Below, in pieces: positions 5,287 through 7,867 of a DNA stretch of 7,867 nt. The stretch covers positions 1-7,867 of the forward strand of contig JAOUFX010000117.1 in assembly GCA_029857975.1 (NCBI GenBank), in the 5' to 3' direction. The notes below the pieces were generated by a model, which saw nothing but the letters and a program-made list of their open reading frames with translations, made no database searches and was not told the DNA's origin. This DNA comes from Deltaproteobacteria bacterium (GTDB lineage Bacteria > Desulfobacterota > SM23-61). Made by a program: the position numbers and the translations under genes. The stretch's first letter is position 1, and the number at the start of each line of letters is the position of its first letter.

Positions 5287-7254
5287 ATGGTCGGAAATTC
5301 GAGACCTTCCCTCCAGATTGACCTGAATGAATTCAAGCTCCATCTTCATCTCAAGGGCAGAACTCAATTAACCCTTTATTTCAACTCACCTTCCCGAAGT
5401 TTTTATCTCTCCGTGATCGCCCTGGTCGTCAACGCGATGAAAAAATTGGGGAAAATCAAATCCATCCCTCTCCAGGAACACCTTGACCTGCTCGCCCTTT
5501 TGAACGAATCCATTGGAGGTGCGGCCGGGTCCTCAGATAAGGAAAATTTGTTGCCACGGATCTATAGGAAATGGAAGAATGCCCTTCCAAACCTGGAAGA
5601 AGCCCCTCTTTTTAAAGTGCTTGGAAAGAAGAGGGAAGAGGAGGATGGAGCAATCGGAAAGGTCTATTCATTTACCGATGCAGAAAAGGATGGATGGGCA
5701 AACCTCTTTGATTATATGGGAAGCGAAGAGAATGTTAGGCTGAAGTTCGCCGTCGATAAAATAGGAGTTAGTCTGGATGAGACTTCGATCATCTTCGGGG
5801 ATTCTCGAAACGGTGAGGCGTGGGATCAATTCATTGCCAGCCTGGAAAAGGGTAGGGAAGAAGAATTTGAGCCGGTGGAAGAGGATGCTGTTCCCGAGCC
5901 GCCCGTTGTTACGTTCTCTCCGCCACAAAAAGGGAAAATCTCCTGGCTTTCCGGGTATCGCTGGGTCGTGCTGGTGGTCGTGATTGGGATCGTGGCGGGG
6001 GCGATTTGGAAAATTTATTTGAGCCCTGCCCCGATTCCGATTGCATCCGTTGACAGAATGAAGTACCCCCTGCCGGATAATCCCTCGATTGCTGTGCTCC
6101 CGTTTGTTAACATGAGCGGGGACCCCAAACAGGAATTCTTCTGCGATGGGATCACGGAGGAGATCATTACTGCGCTTTCCAGGGTCCCCGGCCTGTTTGT
6201 GATTGCCCGTTACTCCACGTCCACCTATAAAGGCAAGGCGGTGAAGGTGAAGCTGGTGAGCGAGGAGTTGGGTGTGCGGTATATTCTGGAGGGCGGCGTT
6301 CAGAAGTCTGTTGACCGTATTCGGATTACCGTTCAGTTGATCGATGCCCTCAAAGGACATCACCTTTGGGCAGAGAGATACGATCGCGATCTTAAGGACA
6401 TCTTTGCTTTAGAGGATGAGATCACGATGAAGATCATCACTGCCTTGCAGGTGAAGTTAACGCCGGGCGAGACTGTTCATTTGATGGCCAAAGGTGCGAA
6501 AAACATCGATGCTTATACAAAATTATTACAGGCTATTGAACTTACCGGTAGGGGCACCAAGGAGGCAAATGCTCAAACCAAGAAGCTCCTTGAGGAAGCG
6601 ATTGCCCTAGATCCAACGTATCCCAGATTATATGTTTGCCTGGCCGTGGCCCACCAATATGATATGTGGTTCGGTTCGACTGAATCCCCCAAACAGTCAC
6701 TGGCTCGCGCCTTCGAACTCGCCCGGAAGGCGATTTCCCTGGACGATTCAAATGCGGCCGCCTATAGAACATTGGGTTGGATCTACGCGATGAAAAGGCA
6801 ATATGAAAAAGCCATTGCAGCGTGTGAGCGGTCTATTTCTCTCGATTCCAATTCGGCGAGTAATGTTATGTGGTTAGGCTTGGTTCTTACCTGGGCGGGC
6901 AGGGCAGAGGAAGGTATTAAATATTTGCAGCACGCAATACGTCTTAACCCTTTTGCTCCCGCCGTATACTTCAATAATTTAGCCGTCGCTTATCGCGACT
7001 CGGGGCAGTATGAGAAAGCGATCGAAGAGGCCAAGAAAGCGCTCCAGCGGGAGCCCAACACCCAATTTCCTTACATCCACATGGCCATCTCTTATATGCG
7101 GTTGGGACGGGAGGAAGAAGCCCGGACCGCAGCCGCAGAGATTCTCAGGATAAATCCCAAATTCTCTCTGGAGCGCTATGCCAGGATGCTTCCTTTCACA
7201 CAGCCTGTGGCAGATCGAGTCGTCGAGGACCTTCGCAAGGCAGGATTGAAGTGA
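5287..7254 (+). CDS. Membrane-anchored TolB/FlgO-like and TPR protein with unassigned N-terminal domain
   Basis: A 655-residue protein in four parts. Residues 1-195 form an unrecognised soluble domain, neither an OmpR-type winged helix nor a class III cyclase fold, with conserved-looking SRSFYLSVIALVVNAMKK (37-53) and SSDKENLLPRIYRKWKNALP (82-101). Residues 196-215 are an acidic/proline linker. Residues 226-245 (WVVLVVVIGIVAGAIWKIYL) are the single transmembrane helix. Residues 266-388 form the TolB/FlgO-like domain found beside cyclase or CadC-type modules (SIAVLPFVNMSGD, FCDGITEEIITAL, LGVRYILEGGVQK, LWAERYDRDLKDIF). Residues 408-625 are TPR repeats, ending with the usual RYARMLPF...DLRKAGLK tail. 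A cytoplasmic N-terminus and extracytoplasmic TolB/TPR part are expected, suggesting sensing or scaffolding across the membrane (inference). Databases often label relatives 'adenylate cyclase', but no cyclase domain is here. The start at 5287 has only a weak Shine-Dalgarno (TAGGGG). Confidence 0.9.
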   Translation: MVGNSRPSLQIDLNEFKLHLHLKGRTQLTLYFNSPSRSFYLSVIALVVNAMKKLGKIKSIPLQEHLDLLALLNESIGGAAGSSDKENLLPRIYRKWKNALPNLEEAPLFKVLGKKREEEDGAIGKVYSFTDAEKDGWANLFDYMGSEENVRLKFAVDKIGVSLDETSIIFGDSRNGEAWDQFIASLEKGREEEFEPVEEDAVPEPPVVTFSPPQKGKISWLSGYRWVVLVVVIGIVAGAIWKIYLSPAPIPIASVDRMKYPLPDNPSIAVLPFVNMSGDPKQEFFCDGITEEIITALSRVPGLFVIARYSTSTYKGKAVKVKLVSEELGVRYILEGGVQKSVDRIRITVQLIDALKGHHLWAERYDRDLKDIFALEDEITMKIITALQVKLTPGETVHLMAKGAKNIDAYTKLLQAIELTGRGTKEANAQTKKLLEEAIALDPTYPRLYVCLAVAHQYDMWFGSTESPKQSLARAFELARKAISLDDSNAAAYRTLGWIYAMKRQYEKAIAACERSISLDSNSASNVMWLGLVLTWAGRAEEGIKYLQHAIRLNPFAPAVYFNNLAVAYRDSGQYEKAIEEAKKALQREPNTQFPYIHMAISYMRLGREEEARTAAAEILRINPKFSLERYARMLPFTQPVADRVVEDLRKAGLK

Positions 7255-7282
7255 ATAAATGAGCAATAATAGTCTGATGCAG

Positions 7283-7314
7283 AAAGGCAGGGTCTCTATG
7301 ATTCTGCCTTTTTT
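7283..7314 (+). terminator. Intrinsic terminator of the TolB/TPR gene
   Basis: AAAGGCAG (7283-7290) pairs with CTGCCTTT (7304-7311) around a 13-base loop, followed by further T (TTTG). It starts 28 bases past the TGA stop. Confidence 0.8.
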
Positions 7315-7537
7315 GTCTACATATTGGGGGGCAGGCATTTGGGCAAAAACTTGCGATAACGTGCCACTACCTGCACTTCACAAAAAGGCACCCCCCGGCC
7401 CTTAATCCTTGTAGAATTTCCATTCCATCCCAGACTTCAAATTGATATAATCAAAAAAATTTAAACTGGAACGTATAGGAAATTCCTTTTCGGACACGAA
7501 TGGATACAGCGAGGCAGAGACGCAACCAAAAGATTTA
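7315..7537. other. Non-coding stretch after the terminator
   Basis: No credible gene. GGGGGG (7326-7331) can pair with CCCCCC (7391-7396) across a long loop. Two internal stem halves, GTGCC (7361-7365) and GGCAC (7387-7391), compete with that pairing at 7391. An extended -10 sequence TGATATAAT (7443-7451) could start a plus transcript toward the CoA-transferase, but no good -35 box is seen. Confidence 0.4.
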
Positions 7538-7631
7538 TCTCGCAGAGCCCGCAGAGGGCACAGAGATTTATTAAATCCATTCCAATAAATTTATAAATTC
7601 TTTCTCTGTGTTCCCTGCGATCTCTGTGAGA
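7538..7631. repeat. Long imperfect inverted repeat built of 9-bp units (CGCAGAG type)
   Basis: The 29-base arms 7538-7566 and 7603-7631 are complementary at 23 of 29 positions, around an AT-rich loop of 36 bases. Each arm is three 9-bp units: CGCAGAGCC, CGCAGAGGG, CACAGAGAT on the left; CTCTGTGTT, CCCTGCGAT, CTCTGTGAG on the right. Similar CGCAGAG/CTCTGTG intergenic repeats are widespread in environmental bacterial genomes (recollection, not searched). The function is unknown. Confidence 0.75.
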
Positions 7632-7686
7632 TTCATTTTTTTCTTATCAAATTTTTCAGATATTGCAGGTTAGTAGTACAGAAAGT

Positions 7687-7716
7687 CACTTAGTGCTTAG
7701 CGCTAGGCGCATAGCG
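7687..7716. repeat. Degenerate 7-bp tandem repeat (CGCTTAG type)
   Basis: Four adjacent 7-mers, CACTTAG, TGCTTAG, CGCTAGG and CGCATAG, then CG. The block is flanked by AGAAAG (7680-7685) and CTTTCT (7718-7723), which could close it as a stem. Its last unit shares CGCATAGCG with 3863-3871. Confidence 0.5.
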
Positions 7717-7766
7717 TCTTTCTTGTTTCTGCAATTATCGCCGTAAATCTGCGTCCTATTAAATTT

Positions 7767-7773
7767 AAGGAGG
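7767..7773 (+). promoter_or_regulatory. Ribosome binding site fixing a TTG start
   Basis: AAGGAGG, a perfect Shine-Dalgarno, lies exactly 7 bases before TTG at 7781. No in-frame ATG or GTG occurs near it, so the TTG is taken as the start. Confidence 0.8.
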
Positions 7774-7780
7774 TTATCCA

Positions 7781-7867
7781 TTGGAAGCAACCATTAAGAA
7801 ACATTTGGAAGGTGTTCGAGTTATCGATCTGACCGCCTGGCTGGCGGGTCCGTTTCTCAGTATGCAG
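7781..7867 (+). CDS. CaiB/BaiF (family III) CoA-transferase, N-terminal part
   Basis: The first 29 codons of a gene running off the right edge, beginning with TTG. The visible sequence, MEATIKKHLEGVRVIDLTAW followed by LAGPFLSMQ, is the signature opening of family III CoA-transferases (LxGVRVLDLTxxLAGPFxxM), which move CoA between acyl-CoAs and free acids such as carnitine, formate/oxalate or aromatic acids. Full-length members are about 390-410 residues; the catalytic Asp lies outside. The strong Shine-Dalgarno 7 bases upstream fixes the start. The preceding 466 bases are non-coding, so it probably begins a new transcription unit. The specific substrate cannot be judged. A link with the molybdenum hydroxylase operon is possible in aromatic or acyl-CoA metabolism, but nothing here proves it. 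Confidence 0.85.
   Translation, partial: MEATIKKHLEGVRVIDLTAWLAGPFLSMQ

Noticed and set aside
4995..5321. 108-codon plus-strand frame before the TolB/TPR gene
   Set aside because: It contains the candidate promoter and leader hairpins, overlaps the start of the large gene in another frame, and has AT-driven composition.
5668..6363. 231-codon minus-strand frame inside the TolB/TPR gene
   Set aside because: Antisense shadow of a well-supported domain protein; no promoter or ribosome site seen.
7443..7451. TGATATAAT as the CoA-transferase promoter
   Set aside because: Good extended -10 but no -35 box, and 330 bases plus two repeat blocks separate it from the gene; kept only as a note.
7538..7716. 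CRISPR-like array suggested by the short phased repeats
   Set aside because: Units of 7-9 bp without spacers and with an overall palindromic layout are not a CRISPR array; no cas gene is present.

Overview
The window reads as a piece of chromosome from an uncultured environmental bacterium. The gene content (a CO-dehydrogenase/xanthine-dehydrogenase-type molybdenum hydroxylase, a CaiB/BaiF-type CoA-transferase, a TolB-like/TPR protein and many small dispersed repeats) fits a member of the former Deltaproteobacteria (Desulfobacterota) or a similar anaerobe. That placement is inference from style and family content; no rRNA or other phylogenetic marker is present.

Left part (1-2072), minus strand: a three-gene operon for a heterotrimeric molybdenum hydroxylase in the order FAD subunit, 2Fe-2S subunit, molybdopterin subunit. 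The genes are 15 and 5 bases apart, the last runs off the left edge, and a good sigma-70-like promoter lies at 2044-2072. The three subunits would assemble into one enzyme passing electrons from the Mo site through two 2Fe-2S clusters to FAD; the substrate cannot be read from this sequence.

Middle part (2073-4148) is a scrapyard of mobile DNA. A perfect 18-bp stem-loop (2131-2186) is followed by the last 51 codons of purH (minus strand). Then comes a 1,070-bp element carrying an IS200-like/REP-associated tyrosine (Y1) transposase between two perfect 18-bp inverted repeats, then the last 39 codons of a PIN-domain (VapC-like) toxin on the plus strand. Both gene remnants have lost their 5' ends right at the element ends, so this is not a simple insertion into one gene. 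The -35 box of the transposase promoter lies partly inside the left inverted repeat. A 119-bp MITE-like element with imperfect terminal repeats and a possible 3-bp target duplication follows at 3972-4090.

Right part (4149-7867): a secreted protein of unknown function (minus, 4257-4886, with its own terminator) is divergent from a 655-residue membrane protein (plus, 5287-7254). The latter has an unrecognised N-terminal domain, one transmembrane helix, a TolB/FlgO-like domain and TPR repeats. A 400-bp intergenic region between them holds candidate promoters for both and several small hairpins. Downstream of the large gene are a terminator, a long imperfect inverted repeat built of 9-bp units, a run of degenerate 7-bp units, and the first 29 codons of a CaiB/BaiF family CoA-transferase starting at TTG behind an ideal Shine-Dalgarno sequence.

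I see no CRISPR array, tRNA, rRNA, phage module or large new multigene system here. The most unusual points are the transposase element bordered by two beheaded genes, the MITE-like element and the unassigned N-terminal domain of the 655-residue protein.
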